This document shows positions 14,659 to 24,049 of a stretch of 43,456 nucleotides of DNA, piece by piece. Numbering within the stretch: the first letter of the stretch is position 1; every line of letters starts with the position of its first letter. Made by a program: the position numbers and the translations under genes. The DNA is from JBCCFX01 sp039029515 (lineage in GTDB: Bacteria; Planctomycetota; Phycisphaerae; Phycisphaerales; SM1A02). A model generated the notes under the pieces. The model saw nothing but the letters and a program-made list of their open reading frames with translations, searched no databases and was not told the origin of the DNA. The stretch is taken from contig JBCCFX010000003.1 of assembly GCA_039029515.1 (NCBI GenBank), positions 1-43,456 of the forward strand. The letters run 5' to 3'.

Positions 14659-15132
14659 GTGGCCTCAACGCCGATCCTCGATCTTGCCAAGATCGACATG
14701 CAGCACGATGAATTTTCGCAGTCGGAACTCATGGAAATTCTTCCGCATCGAGGTCACATGCGCCAACTCAAGCGCGTCATGTACTTTGACCGCACCGAGT
14801 GGATCATCGCTGGACTCAAGGAAGCACGTGATGACGAGTTCTGGGTCGCCGGCCACATTCCCGGTCGTCCCATCATGCCCGGCGTGATGATGCTCGAATC
14901 AGCCGCGCAACTCAGCAGTGTGCTGTTTCAATTCCGGACGGGCGAAGAACGGTTCGTCGGGTTCGTGCGTTGCGATAACGTCAGCTTCCGCGGCCAGGTC
15001 GTGCCCGGCGATGACCTGATTCTCGTCTCGCAATCCATCGAAGTTCGACGACGACGCGTCATCACCAACAATCAAGGTTACGTTGACGGTGAAATGGTCT
15101 TCGAGGCGAACATCACCGGCATGGTGTTCTGA
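14659..15132 (+). CDS. FabZ-like 3-hydroxyacyl-ACP dehydratase
   Basis: A 157-aa hot-dog-fold protein. FabZ enzymes remove water from 3-hydroxyacyl-ACP in fatty acid elongation in the cytosol. Visible marks are ILPHRGHM (27-34), the active-site helix GHIPGRPIMPGVMMLESAAQ (65-84), with H66 and E80 at the same spacing as the FabZ His/Glu pair, and FRGQVVPGDDLIL (110-122). The segment usually reading LPHRYPFLLVDRV here reads LPHRGHMRQLKRV, so it is a divergent member that may serve another acyl substrate. The GTG start is fixed by a perfect AGGAGG at 14,648-14,653. Confidence 0.85.
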   Translation: MASTPILDLAKIDMQHDEFSQSELMEILPHRGHMRQLKRVMYFDRTEWIIAGLKEARDDEFWVAGHIPGRPIMPGVMMLESAAQLSSVLFQFRTGEERFVGFVRCDNVSFRGQVVPGDDLILVSQSIEVRRRRVITNNQGYVDGEMVFEANITGMVF

Positions 15133-15190
15133 ACCGCGCTGACCCGTCCGCGGCAGATTTCACATCGCATTCCATCGCCATTCCGCGACA

Positions 15191-16435
15191 ATGTCCGCGA
15201 TGGCCGATCCACCGCGCCAACCCAACGCCTGGACGACGCTCACAGACATCGTGGCGTGGTCTGACGAGGCGATCGGAACCCTGCCGACAACGCCCGGCGT
15301 GTACGCGTTCGAGAACGCGGATGGTCACACGCTTCGATTGACCACGACTTCGAATCTTCGCCGAGCCGTGCGCGACCGTCGCGTCACGCACGTTGAGAAC
15401 CAATCATCAGATCCGTCGGCCATTGATCCCGTATGGCAAGTCAATCACGTGGCGTACGCCGCTGCCGGCTCGCGGCTGGAATCGGACCTGATTTACCTCG
15501 AAACAGCGCGCGATCGTTTGCCGCACACGTATGCGCGGCTCTTCGATCGGCTGGCATGCTGGTTCGTCACGTGCGACGTGAACGCTGCCTTTCCACGGTG
15601 GACCAAGCAGAAGTGGCCCGGCGCGACGGTGGATGATCCGTCCGCGTGGATTGGTCCGTTTCTCGACAAACACGTTGCGCAGCGCTACATCGAGATGCTC
15701 GAGAACGCGTTCGACCTTTGCCGGTATCACCATATTCTGACGCAGTCGCCGCGTGGCGTTGCGTGCGCGTACAAGGAGATGGGCCGGTGCGCTGCGCCAT
15801 GTGACGGTACGGTCACGATGGACGACTATCGCGCATCGATTCGCGCGGCGATTGCGTTTGCGCGGACGCCGTACGAGGATGCGCTTGCCGACCTCGAACA
15901 GCGGATGACCGAAGCAAGCGCCGCACTGGAATTCGAAATAGCATCCGCGCTGCATCGCCATCATGGCGCCATCAGTTATGCCGGCCACGCCAAGGCGCAG
16001 CTCGCGCGCGGTGCGGATGCGCTTCGCGGTGTGATCATGGCGTCCAGTCCGACGCTACGCCATGTTCGGGTGTTCAGTATGGCTGCAGGTCGAATCGTGC
16101 TGATCGGCGATGCGGACACTGTCGACAGCGCCGAAGTCATGATTGAGCAGGGACACCGCCGTGCTGGTGGAGAACCGGTGGATGTCACGCCGGCGGCTCA
16201 GGAACGGTTTGCGGTGTTGATGCATGGGCTTGAGTACGCAAGACGTAAGGGCGATCACCGCGTCCTCGTGCACTGGAACGGCGATCCCCCGCTGTCACCA
16301 CGGTGGTTTGATCGGTGTACTGCGGCGAGCGGCGCGCGTGAAGATGGGGTCCGAGTTGACGCCGACGAGGGTGTGGCCGATGATTCCTTCGACATCTCAG
16401 AGGACATCCCTGAATCACGCGATGGTCCTTCGTGA
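15191..16435 (+). CDS. UvrC-like protein with degenerate GIY-YIG domain
   Basis: A 414-aa relative of the N-terminal half of UvrC, the nucleotide-excision repair endonuclease, and of Cho. Residues 30-62 align with the GIY-YIG nuclease domain, but the pattern GVY...YVGKA.NLR reads GVYAF...LRLTTTSNLR, so the second motif and the active-site residues nearby are gone. The Cys-rich motif is retained (C-x-Y-K-E-M-G-R-C-A-A-P-C-D-G, about 197-210), followed by a helical UVR-like segment (DALADLEQRMTEASAALEFEIASALHRH). The C-terminal RNase H-like nuclease and HhH region of full UvrC (about 600 aa) is missing. The tail is acidic. It may bind DNA or UvrB without cutting. The start is the first ATG after the FabZ-like gene. 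Confidence 0.72.
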   Translation: MSAMADPPRQPNAWTTLTDIVAWSDEAIGTLPTTPGVYAFENADGHTLRLTTTSNLRRAVRDRRVTHVENQSSDPSAIDPVWQVNHVAYAAAGSRLESDLIYLETARDRLPHTYARLFDRLACWFVTCDVNAAFPRWTKQKWPGATVDDPSAWIGPFLDKHVAQRYIEMLENAFDLCRYHHILTQSPRGVACAYKEMGRCAAPCDGTVTMDDYRASIRAAIAFARTPYEDALADLEQRMTEASAALEFEIASALHRHHGAISYAGHAKAQLARGADALRGVIMASSPTLRHVRVFSMAAGRIVLIGDADTVDSAEVMIEQGHRRAGGEPVDVTPAAQERFAVLMHGLEYARRKGDHRVLVHWNGDPPLSPRWFDRCTAASGAREDGVRVDADEGVADDSFDISEDIPESRDGPS

Positions 16436-16694
16436 GTAAGCAAATCCCAACTCCCGCCATGACAAGCGGAGAAGGGTCGATGGGCGTGGCTGTGTGGTGT
16501 GGCAACCTCAGATTCTCGAACAGCTGTCGAGCGCATCGTTCGCATGATCCCTGATTGATCGTGCGGTCGCATTGGTCGGTTCGTCGTCAAACGACGGATC
16601 GTACGAATACGACATGACGGGGTGTGTCCATGGATGACACTGGACGGGTCCGCGCGGCGCGCCCGTGACCTTCAACCCTGACGTGGGTGTCATC

Positions 16695-16916
16695 ATGGCG
16701 GACGAACCTCAAAACGAACCGAACGCGTCTTCATCGGATTACGACGACATCCGAATGAAGGCGTTTCAATTGCAACTTGCGCGCGGCGTTCAGGCAGTCG
16801 CCGCGGTGCTCGAGTCTTACGACGACCTTGCGTGCGATGCGCTGCGCGATGCGGTGAGCAGACTCGAATCCGTCGCGGCGCAACTCGACGCATCGGCAAA
16901 TCCAGATGCGTCTTAA
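16695..16916 (+). CDS. Small acidic helical protein, function unknown
   Basis: A 73-aa acidic frame with an unstructured N-terminus (ADEPQNEPNASSSDYDD) and a long helix (MKAFQLQLARGVQAVAAVLESYDDLACDALRDAVSRLESVAAQLDA). No family is recognised. The ATG at 16,695 is the first methionine; a GTG at 16,665 is an alternative. No strong ribosome-binding site is seen. It is convergent with the secreted protein at 16,936. Confidence 0.5.
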   Translation: MADEPQNEPNASSSDYDDIRMKAFQLQLARGVQAVAAVLESYDDLACDALRDAVSRLESVAAQLDASANPDAS

Positions 16917-16935
16917 TGCAGTCTGACGGGTCGGG

Positions 16936-17436
16936 CTAGTGCCTGAAATGACGGACGGGCGACGTGTACTTCGAGTGGGAAATACTCGACTTGAAGCCAC
17001 GACTGCCGCCCGCGATGCCGAAACGTCCGTAGACGCCGTACCCGTATGAAAAATACGGATAGCCGTAGTAGTACGGATAGCCCGCGTAGTAGTACGGATA
17101 TCCATAGCCGTAGTAGTACCCGAGCCCGAAGCCCGCGCCGTAGAAACCGCCCGGTACTCGGTATGCGTAGTTGGCGCGGAGGCCATACTGGTTGCGCGCG
17201 TATTGGCGGGCGTTGCCGTATCGAGCCAGAGCCACCGCACCAAGGCTCGCCGCGGGACGCGTCGTCGCCGTGCCGGGCTCTGATGCGTCTTCACGCCATT
17301 CGTCGTACGAGGTCGCCACAGGCGCAGGCGGCATATCGATCACCGAGTCGCCGGCGAAGGCTGTATCGACGCCGGCAAGACCGAGCAGGCAGGCCGATGC
17401 GATCATGGCAGTGAATAGTTGGCTTCGAATTCGCAT
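16936..17436 (-). CDS. Secreted Gly/Tyr-rich protein
   Basis: A 166-aa exported protein. Residues 1-28 are a signal peptide (MRIRSQLFTAMIASACLLGL, cut after AFA). The first half of the mature part is ordinary and ends in a basic patch (ARYGNARQYARNQYGLRANY). From about residue 97 to 140 it is made of Gly, Tyr, Pro and Phe in short repeats of the form GYPYYY and GYGY. The C-terminus is Ser/His/Arg-rich (SISHSKYTSPVRHFRH). Such Gly/Tyr-rich segments form adhesive or structural surface layers in other organisms; that function is inference. ATG 17,436 is preferred over 17,454 because the signal peptide starts there. Confidence 0.75.
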   Translation of the reverse strand: MRIRSQLFTAMIASACLLGLAGVDTAFAGDSVIDMPPAPVATSYDEWREDASEPGTATTRPAASLGAVALARYGNARQYARNQYGLRANYAYRVPGGFYGAGFGLGYYYGYGYPYYYAGYPYYYGYPYFSYGYGVYGRFGIAGGSRGFKSSISHSKYTSPVRHFRH

Positions 17437-17542
17437 GGTTTGACTCCCGACCACCGCACGTTTGGCGCATGCCGATCGTGCTCCTCTATCCTATGCAGAC
17501 ACCGAACTGACTCCAACCCGTCACTTTTCGATTTGAATTCCC

Positions 17543-18553
17543 GTGACCACCCCGTATCCCCTGCTCATGACGCCGATCTACCGACCGAAGGTCTGGGGCG
17601 GTCGTGCCCTGGCCAGGCTGGGTAAGGATCTTCCTCCTGAAGAACTGATCGGGGAATCCTGGGAGCTGGCGGATCTGCATCCGTCGATTGATGATGCCCG
17701 GTCCGTGATTCGGAACGGCGCGTGGGCAGGCCAAACGCTGCACGAGGTGATCGCGGCACACCATGAGGCGATCATGGGAGATGTGCCGTTGACCGCATGG
17801 GACGGTTTTCCTCTGCTGCTGAAGTATCTTGATGCACGTGACAACCTCTCCGTGCAGGTTCATCCGACCGAGGCGTTCGTCCGTGATCATCCGGATACGC
17901 ATTTGAAATCCGAAGCATGGTTCATCGTGCACGCAGAACCGGACGCGGTGATCTACAAAGGGGTGCGCGATGACGTGAGCCGCGAAGCGTTTGCCGCGCA
18001 CATTGCCGATGGCACGGTGGTGGATGATCTGATCGCCGTCCCCGTTGCGCGCGGCGACTGCCATTACCTGCCCAGCGGCACATGTCACGCCCTAGGCGCG
18101 GGCGTCGTGGTGGCCGAAATTCAGACGCCAAGCGACACGACGTTCCGGGTGTATGACTGGGATCGTATCGGACGTGAGCTTCATATCGACGAGGCATTGG
18201 CCTGCATCGACTTCGGCGCAACGCCCGCATTGCCGGAACGTTCCGCGCCTTCGTCAGAAGTTGACGGCTGGCGCGTCGAGCGACAGGTCAGCACGGAATT
18301 CTTCGCAATCGACCGGGTCGACGTGGTCGATGCCATACATAAGGACGTGATCTCTGACGGTCGCCCGCGCATCCTGATGATGATATCGGGCGTTGGTGAA
18401 CTGACAGGACCGTCCACCATGACGACCTCAGTCGGACCGGGCAGCACGGTACTGCTTCCCGCCGGTCTCGAGGACGTGAGGATTCGACTGGAGCCATCGG
18501 CATGTCTGCTGGATATCTCGATACCCGGAAGACTCGAACCCGATTCGACGTAA
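17543..18553 (+). CDS. manA: Mannose-6-phosphate isomerase, class I (ManA)
   Basis: A 336-aa cupin enzyme that interconverts mannose 6-phosphate and fructose 6-phosphate, feeding GDP-mannose for glycans. Typical Bacillus-type PMI motifs are PIYRPKVWGG (11-20), GESWELAD (38-45), LLLKYLDARDNLSVQVHPTE (90-109, holding the zinc ligands Q and H), KSEAWFIV (122-129, Glu ligand) and YLPSGTCHALGAGVVVAEIQ (174-193, His ligand), followed by TTFRVYDWDR. A GTG start is used because the family usually has 10-12 residues before the PIY/PVF segment; an ATG at 17,567 would remove 8. The next gene begins inside its last 52 bases. Confidence 0.93.
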   Translation: MTTPYPLLMTPIYRPKVWGGRALARLGKDLPPEELIGESWELADLHPSIDDARSVIRNGAWAGQTLHEVIAAHHEAIMGDVPLTAWDGFPLLLKYLDARDNLSVQVHPTEAFVRDHPDTHLKSEAWFIVHAEPDAVIYKGVRDDVSREAFAAHIADGTVVDDLIAVPVARGDCHYLPSGTCHALGAGVVVAEIQTPSDTTFRVYDWDRIGRELHIDEALACIDFGATPALPERSAPSSEVDGWRVERQVSTEFFAIDRVDVVDAIHKDVISDGRPRILMMISGVGELTGPSTMTTSVGPGSTVLLPAGLEDVRIRLEPSACLLDISIPGRLEPDST

Positions 18554-19791
18554 AGCGTCATCGGCTGTCGTTGCACATGATGTGGCTGGCATTGCTTGTT
18601 CTTGCCGGCCCAGCACACGCCGTCCAGCACCTCATTCAGCCTGGCGCCAGGTGGGACATGGAGCCGGGCGAACTCCGCGCCGGCGACGAGATCCTCCTCA
18701 TGCCAGGTCAGCATCGCCCGGCCACGATCGAGGCGGCGATCGGTTCCGCAACCGGCCCGATCACGATCAAGAGCATGGATGCGAGTCGGCCCGCCCAGAT
18801 TGAGGCGACCCGCAACGGCATTCACTTGTTGCGTTGCCGCAATGTGGTGATTGAGAACGTGATCATCATCAGCCCGCGCCAATACGGCGTGCGCATCGAC
18901 GATGGTGACGATCAATCTGTCCCACCGTGGCTGAGCGACAACCCATCAGGCGGTCATAAACTTCGCCATGTGATGATCGTGCGCACCGGCACCGAGAGTC
19001 GTCACCACGCAGTGATGATCCAGGCGCAGGATGGCGTATCCATTCAGCAGTGCGCCTTCCAGGGCTGGGGCGGATCCGCGGTATGGGTCGCACACAGCAA
19101 GGACGTCGTGATTGAGCAGTGTCAGCTCCGCCGACTTCAGGGGTTCAACCACGAGTTCGGGATCTACGTCTGTGGCGCGAGCGAAGATGTACGCATCGCG
19201 CGCAATTACATGGATGATCCCGGCAAGTACGCGGTCAAAGTTGGTGATCGATTCCGAGCCGATGAGTTCGGAACGATCAATCTGGCGAAAGCCGAAAAGG
19301 GATCGCTGTTCGATGCGCGTCGCGTGGTGATCGAGCACAACGTCATTGCGGGCACTGAGTGTGCGATCTCCCTGAGTCATGTCGAACGCTGTCACGTTCG
19401 CTCGAACACCCTCGTGTCACCACGGCAGATCGCATTCAGCCTGATGCACAACCACGTTGATCGAAGGTTCGGTGGACACTCGCGAAACACGCTGGCGAAC
19501 AACCTGATCGTCAGCGAGTACGCGCCGGCGCCACGTGCGGTCGTGGTGCTCAAGCCACTGACGCGCGAACAGGTCACACTCGGCGTCAATGTCTGGTGGT
19601 CGCCGGATATGGAGACGTGGCGACCGACCCTCGAGACGATTCCTGTCGACGACAGCGCCGTGCAACTCGTGACGATCGATCCGTCGCTGGATCACACCTT
19701 CCGGCCGCGTCATGAAGACGTGATGATGTTCGGCGCCCAGACCGACGACATTCCGATCCCGGCGGCCAAAACCGCCAAGGGATCGCCCTGA
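18502..19791 (+). CDS. Exported right-handed beta-helix protein
   Basis: A 429-aa protein with a signal peptide (hydrophobic core MMWLALLVLAGPAHA, about 26-40). The rest repeats short beta strands with the N-V-x-I-E-N / V-V-I-E-H-N pattern of parallel beta-helices (NVVIENVII, DVVIEQCQL, DVRIARNYM, RVVIEHNVI, CHVRSNTL). The family includes pectate lyases, alginate epimerases and surface adhesins. No catalytic set can be named by eye. The start at 18,502 has GGAG about 9 bases upstream and overlaps manA by 52 bases; an alternative ATG at 18,577 gives a shorter, more usual signal peptide. Overlap with manA suggests translation from the same message. Confidence 0.75.
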   Translation: MSAGYLDTRKTRTRFDVKRHRLSLHMMWLALLVLAGPAHAVQHLIQPGARWDMEPGELRAGDEILLMPGQHRPATIEAAIGSATGPITIKSMDASRPAQIEATRNGIHLLRCRNVVIENVIIISPRQYGVRIDDGDDQSVPPWLSDNPSGGHKLRHVMIVRTGTESRHHAVMIQAQDGVSIQQCAFQGWGGSAVWVAHSKDVVIEQCQLRRLQGFNHEFGIYVCGASEDVRIARNYMDDPGKYAVKVGDRFRADEFGTINLAKAEKGSLFDARRVVIEHNVIAGTECAISLSHVERCHVRSNTLVSPRQIAFSLMHNHVDRRFGGHSRNTLANNLIVSEYAPAPRAVVVLKPLTREQVTLGVNVWWSPDMETWRPTLETIPVDDSAVQLVTIDPSLDHTFRPRHEDVMMFGAQTDDIPIPAAKTAKGSP

Positions 19792-19945
19792 CGCATCCTA
19801 AATCAGCGATTTGTTCCACGCTTTCCTATGATGAAGGGCCGAAATCGGCGTTTCGGACATGGAATAGTGTCGTGCCGCGCCGTGTCCTGTGTATCGGTGG
19901 CGACCGGCCTCAGAGTTCTGCCGCGCCGCCGTGAGGAGTCACGTC

Positions 19946-20506
19946 ATGGCCGAGGCAATGTCTGAAGCAACCCTTCGAGAATGGATGCAACGCCTGGGAC
20001 CTCGTCTGATCGCGTTAAGCACCGGCATCTGCCGCGACCGGCATCGTGCCGAGGAAATTGTGCAGGAGGCGTTCATCAAGCTCTGGCGCAAGCCGCCGGA
20101 TGCAGGCGAGATTGCATTCCCATCGTGGATGCGTCGCGTCGTCACGAACCTTTCCATCAATGCGTTGCAACGGACAAAGCGTCCGTCAGCGCTCCCGGAG
20201 TTCTCGTCGGACCCTGCGCTTCGCCATGAAGTCGAACCGTCTGACGCACTGTCATCGGATGAAGCGCTGACGCGCCTCGACCGCGCGCTGGCGCAACTCG
20301 ATGACTCGAAGCGCGCCATTCTGATGCTGCGCGCTTCGGAAGGACTCAGCTACGAACAGATTGCGGTCCATCTTGATGTTCCGATCGGAACCGTGATGAG
20401 CCGCCTCAATCGAGCTCGCACTGCACTGAAGGATGCGCTCGATGAACTGGATCAGGGCGGCGCTGCCCCAACGGTGTACCCGTTCCGAAAGTATCGCCAG
20501 GCGTGA
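19946..20506 (+). CDS. ECF RNA polymerase sigma factor (second in window)
   Basis: A 186-aa ECF sigma factor. Region 2 is at about 12-75 (RLGPRLIALSTGICRDRHRA, EEIVQEAFIKLWRKP, WMRRVVTNLSINALQR) and region 4 at about 115-165 (LAQLDDSKRAILMLRASEGL, SYEQIAVHLDVPIGTVMSRL, NRARTALK). The ATG at 19,946 is fixed by GAGGAG at 19,933. The zinc-finger anti-sigma gene follows 38 bases later. It differs clearly from the sigma factor at 9398, so the two pairs are not a recent duplication. Confidence 0.92.
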   Translation: MAEAMSEATLREWMQRLGPRLIALSTGICRDRHRAEEIVQEAFIKLWRKPPDAGEIAFPSWMRRVVTNLSINALQRTKRPSALPEFSSDPALRHEVEPSDALSSDEALTRLDRALAQLDDSKRAILMLRASEGLSYEQIAVHLDVPIGTVMSRLNRARTALKDALDELDQGGAAPTVYPFRKYRQA

Positions 20507-20544
20507 GTGGTCATGGCGGCCGACGCCGCGCGAAAGGTTGACGT

Positions 20545-21537
20545 ATGACGAACACGTTGGACTGTGCAGATATCCGAGCCTTGCTCTCCGGACTCGTCGA
20601 TGACGAAGTCGATGGTGAAACGCGCCATCTGGCCGAACGACACTTCGGCGATTGTCGACGATGCCGGCAACTCATGGATGAAACCGAACTACTGCACGAG
20701 CAGATCGGCGCTCATGTCGATGCGATGGAAGCCGAGATCGGCCTTCCCGCCGGCTTTGAAGACGCCGTCCTGCAGCGCATCGCCGATGAAGACGACGCGC
20801 GCATGGTGCTGCCGACACGTTCACGATCGTGGCTCTCCTGGACCGGCTGGGCCGCGGCGGCCGCAGCGCTTGTATTCTCGTTCATGGTGTGGCGCGGCAC
20901 GAACACAACCGTTGAAACAACGCCTGTCAGTAGTGACGGTGCACTGGCCCTGGGCAATGACGATCAGCGCGATGAACTGGTTGCCGTACACATCGATGAA
21001 GCAATCGATGATGCATCATCCGATCGTGATGAACAGCTTGTTGCGTACGCCGGTCCGCCGACACTGCTTTCACCGGCCAACGCGGCGACGTCATCGGCCA
21101 CGATGGTCGGTACCGTTGAAGCACTGACGGCGCCTGCTGATGTCGAGCGCATTGCACCGTCGCCGGATGCCACGGCGTTGGTCGCACGACAGAAGCCAGA
21201 GGTGATCCGCGGCATCGACGCGGATGCGATCGGCGCGGCATCGTGGGCGTTGCGTCAGGTGCTCGAAGCGCGAGAAGACACGTTCATGGACATCGAGCGC
21301 GTGCGCTCGTTCATCCGCTACGACGAAATCGTGCCGCGGCTGACAGAAGTCCGTTCGCAGATCGCCCCCGCTGAGCGCCCCGCGGTGTATGCGGTGGAAA
21401 GCGTGCTGGTCAGCATCGAACAAGGCCCGTTGAGCATGCAGGATGTCCGCGAGCTCAAGACGCTTGTCGGATCAATGGATCTCGTTGAACGCCTGGAGTC
21501 CATGAGCCAGCGGTACGATGCCGCCAACGTGCTCTGA
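20545..21537 (+). CDS. Zinc-finger (zf-HC2) transmembrane anti-sigma factor
   Basis: A 330-aa anti-sigma factor for the ECF factor just upstream. The cytoplasmic N-terminus has the ZAS motif: C7, then a helical LLSGLVDDEVDGET, then H33-x3-C37-x2-C40. A single membrane helix follows at about 95-115 (WTGWAAAAAALVFSFMVW). The outer part (about 215 aa) is acidic and has no recognised domain. In this family the N-terminal zinc domain grips regions 2 and 4 of the sigma factor and releases it after an envelope signal. The gene lies 38 bases after the sigma stop. Confidence 0.88.
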   Translation: MTNTLDCADIRALLSGLVDDEVDGETRHLAERHFGDCRRCRQLMDETELLHEQIGAHVDAMEAEIGLPAGFEDAVLQRIADEDDARMVLPTRSRSWLSWTGWAAAAAALVFSFMVWRGTNTTVETTPVSSDGALALGNDDQRDELVAVHIDEAIDDASSDRDEQLVAYAGPPTLLSPANAATSSATMVGTVEALTAPADVERIAPSPDATALVARQKPEVIRGIDADAIGAASWALRQVLEAREDTFMDIERVRSFIRYDEIVPRLTEVRSQIAPAERPAVYAVESVLVSIEQGPLSMQDVRELKTLVGSMDLVERLESMSQRYDAANVL

Positions 21538-21636
21538 TCGGCACTTCCTGCGCGATCGGCGATTTCTACAGTTGCTCGATCATGGCTGCCGATGTCTCTT
21601 CGCCGCGCGACCGCGCGCTTCAGGAACAGGACTGCA

Positions 21637-21948
21637 ATGCGAATCAGTGGATCATTGCCAATCAACGTCGCTCAGGCGTACGGCCTCAAGACACCCAACA
21701 GTGCCGCACCGGGCGTCAAGACGCCGCCGGTGCAACCCGCACCGCCCGCGAACCCGGTGTCAGTGCAGGATCCTACACCGAACGTCAATCGACTCGTCGC
21801 GGGCGAAGTCGTTGCGCCAGTTCGATTTGACGGTGCGACGACGCAGCCGAACGCCACCAGCGCGTTCCAGCTCTACAACCGTGCGGCAGATCGGATCGAG
21901 GCGGCCACCGCCGTCGCCAAGGGCCGACAGATCGACGTGACCGGCTGA
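21637..21948 (+). CDS. Small Pro-rich protein, function unknown
   Basis: A 103-aa protein without a recognised family. It starts MRISGSLPINVAQAYGLK, then has a Pro/Val/Ala-rich linker (PGVKTPPVQPAPPANPV), then VNRLVAGEVVAPVRFDG and a C-terminal helix (AFQLYNRAADRIEAATAVAKG). The layout of a flexible N-terminus and a C-terminal helix recalls small flagellar or anti-sigma adaptors such as FlgM, but no motif confirms this. An ATG at 21,592 would add 15 Arg-rich residues and is less likely. Two overlapping frames (from 21,518 and 21,582) have shadow-like Arg/Ser content. Confidence 0.55.
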   Translation: MRISGSLPINVAQAYGLKTPNSAAPGVKTPPVQPAPPANPVSVQDPTPNVNRLVAGEVVAPVRFDGATTQPNATSAFQLYNRAADRIEAATAVAKGRQIDVTG

Positions 21949-22049
21949 ATTTTCCTTATCGGAACCGACGCGCATCGCCTCCAGTGCGCCGCCGATCGCG
22001 CCGATGATGAACTCGCGCCACGAAACCGATGCGCGCGAGGAAACGAACC

Positions 22050-23942
22050 ATGTGCGGACTGTTCGGCATCGCAGCCTCCCGACATCGAGAGCCATCGCTG
22101 AATGACGCGCAAATCGTGCGCCTACGAGACCGCCTCCGCCGACGCGGGCCGGACGATGCCGGCTTGTGGCGCGAGCGCAACGTGGTTCTCGCCCATCGAC
22201 GCCTCGCCATCGTCGATCCGGTTCGCGGTATGCAGCCCCTCTCGATCGGGACGCCGGGCACCCCTGAGCATGGCGTTCTGATCTACAACGGCGAGTTGTA
22301 CAACCATCGCGAGATCAGGACAGATCTTGAGGCGTGTGGCGCGCGATTCGAGACCAATTGTGACTCCGAAGTGGTCGGACGCGCACTGGCAGCCTGGGGT
22401 GAGCACGCCCTCGATCGAATGCGCGGCATGTTTGCCCTGGCGTGGTATCGCCCGGCGGAGCATCATCTGCTGCTCGCCCGTGATCCGCTTGGCATCAAGC
22501 CGCTCTACCACATGGTCGTGGATACACCGAACGGTCGAGAGATTGCCTTTGCGAGCGAGCCGATCGCGTTGATCGGCCATCCCTACGCTCGAGTGGCTCC
22601 TGATTGGGCGATGGTGAGTGCCTACCTTTCGTCGATTCGCACCTCGATCGATGATCGTTCGATGTTCGAGGGCGTATCTGCGGTCCGCCCCGGCGGTCTG
22701 GTTCGCGTCGACCTCTCGCCGGATGTGCCTGCCATCACGACCTCGACGTGGCATTCAGAAGAAGTGCATGACGAACCGCTCGACTTCGAAAAAGCGGCAT
22801 CAGGCACGCGCGAAGCCGTACTTGCATCTGTCGAAGCACACTTGATGGGCGATGCGGCGATCACCTCGATGCTCTCCGGCGGCCTCGATAGCGCCATCAT
22901 CACGGCAGCGATGTGTGATCGTCGACGAGACGTCCGCACGTACTGCGCCGGCGCGGTACAGCCTGACGGAACTGAGAATGATTTGCACCACGCCGCGATG
23001 TTCGCGGAGGCACTCGAGACGATTCACACGACGGTGCCGGTTGATCGTGGTTCGTTTGAAGAGGTATGGCCATGGATGATCGGCGAACTCGGCGTGCCCT
23101 TGAGCACGCCGAACGAGGTCGCGATCTATCTCGTGGCGAAGCAGATTTCGGCGCACGGCAAGGTCGTGCTCTCCGGCGAAGGCGCTGATGAGCTCTTTGG
23201 CGGATACGGCCCGGTGCTCCATCACTTCGCGCTGACGCTGTCGAATGGGACCGATGCGGTTGGTCGTCGATGGACGCCGGCGCGCGCGTACCTGTCAACC
23301 TGCTCATGGATTGCATGCGAGGCCAAAGCGGCGGTTCTTACGCCTGACATCTGTGAAGCCGCCGATGATGATGTGTTGCTTCGGACCGCGGTGCAGAGCC
23401 GTTTCGTCCACGCAGATGATGGCCCATCTGCGCTGCGCGCGTGCCTTCGAGCGCAGCGAGACTTCAATCTGACCGGACTCCTTGGGCGTCTGGATACCGC
23501 AACGATGCTCGCATCGGTCGAAGGCCGAACGCCGTTTGCGGACATCGAGGTTGCGCGGTTTGCGGCGCAGCAGCCGTTTGCCCACCTCGTTCAGTTCGAT
23601 GCTGCCTCGTCCGTCGCCGGTCATATCGGTGAAGGGATGATCCAACCACTTCCGCCGACCGCGACGAAGCGATTGCTTCGTCATGCATTTGCGGACGTCA
23701 TTCCGCCGGCGATCATCAACCGCCCGAAGGCAAGCTTCCCGCTCCCGTTCCAATCATGGCTGTCGGGTGATGTGTCTTCGCTGTGGCAATCTGCGGTGGT
23801 CCGGGACGTATTTTGCCGCGAGGCCATCCAGCGTGTCCATACGGACCCGTCCGGGCAGTGGCAGTCGGCGTGGCCGATGCTCAATATCGCGATGTGGCTG
23901 CAACAATTCTGGGGTTCTCAGTCGCTCCGGGTGGCTGCCTGA
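22050..23942 (+). CDS. asnB: Asparagine synthase (glutamine-hydrolysing)
   Basis: A 630-aa cytosolic enzyme that makes asparagine from aspartate, ATP and glutamine. The start is fixed because Cys2 must follow the initiator Met as the glutaminase nucleophile (MCGLFGI). The glutaminase domain shows RRRGPDDAG (30-38), LAHRRLAIVD (48-57), IYNGELYN (78-85) and LLARDPLGIKPLY (141-153). The synthetase domain has the ATP-pyrophosphatase loop SGGLDS (276-281) and LSGEGADELFGGY (about 377-389). GAGGAA precedes the start. In many bacteria such paralogues also act on glycan or peptide substrates, and no asparagine-specific context is present. Confidence 0.9.
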   Translation: MCGLFGIAASRHREPSLNDAQIVRLRDRLRRRGPDDAGLWRERNVVLAHRRLAIVDPVRGMQPLSIGTPGTPEHGVLIYNGELYNHREIRTDLEACGARFETNCDSEVVGRALAAWGEHALDRMRGMFALAWYRPAEHHLLLARDPLGIKPLYHMVVDTPNGREIAFASEPIALIGHPYARVAPDWAMVSAYLSSIRTSIDDRSMFEGVSAVRPGGLVRVDLSPDVPAITTSTWHSEEVHDEPLDFEKAASGTREAVLASVEAHLMGDAAITSMLSGGLDSAIITAAMCDRRRDVRTYCAGAVQPDGTENDLHHAAMFAEALETIHTTVPVDRGSFEEVWPWMIGELGVPLSTPNEVAIYLVAKQISAHGKVVLSGEGADELFGGYGPVLHHFALTLSNGTDAVGRRWTPARAYLSTCSWIACEAKAAVLTPDICEAADDDVLLRTAVQSRFVHADDGPSALRACLRAQRDFNLTGLLGRLDTATMLASVEGRTPFADIEVARFAAQQPFAHLVQFDAASSVAGHIGEGMIQPLPPTATKRLLRHAFADVIPPAIINRPKASFPLPFQSWLSGDVSSLWQSAVVRDVFCREAIQRVHTDPSGQWQSAWPMLNIAMWLQQFWGSQSLRVAA

Positions 23943-24049
23943 AGCCCTCGCAATATGTTGTGGCTCCATCCGTTCTCAGATGAAGGACGCTCAGCGCGTC
24001 CGCGGTGTCATTGGATTGAGGCCCGGTGCGGCCTTGAAAGGAGAAGGCC

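Noticed and set aside
21518..21940. Overlapping frames at 21,518 and 21,582
   Set aside because: They are Arg/Ser/Pro-rich and lie over the more natural frame beginning at 21,637.
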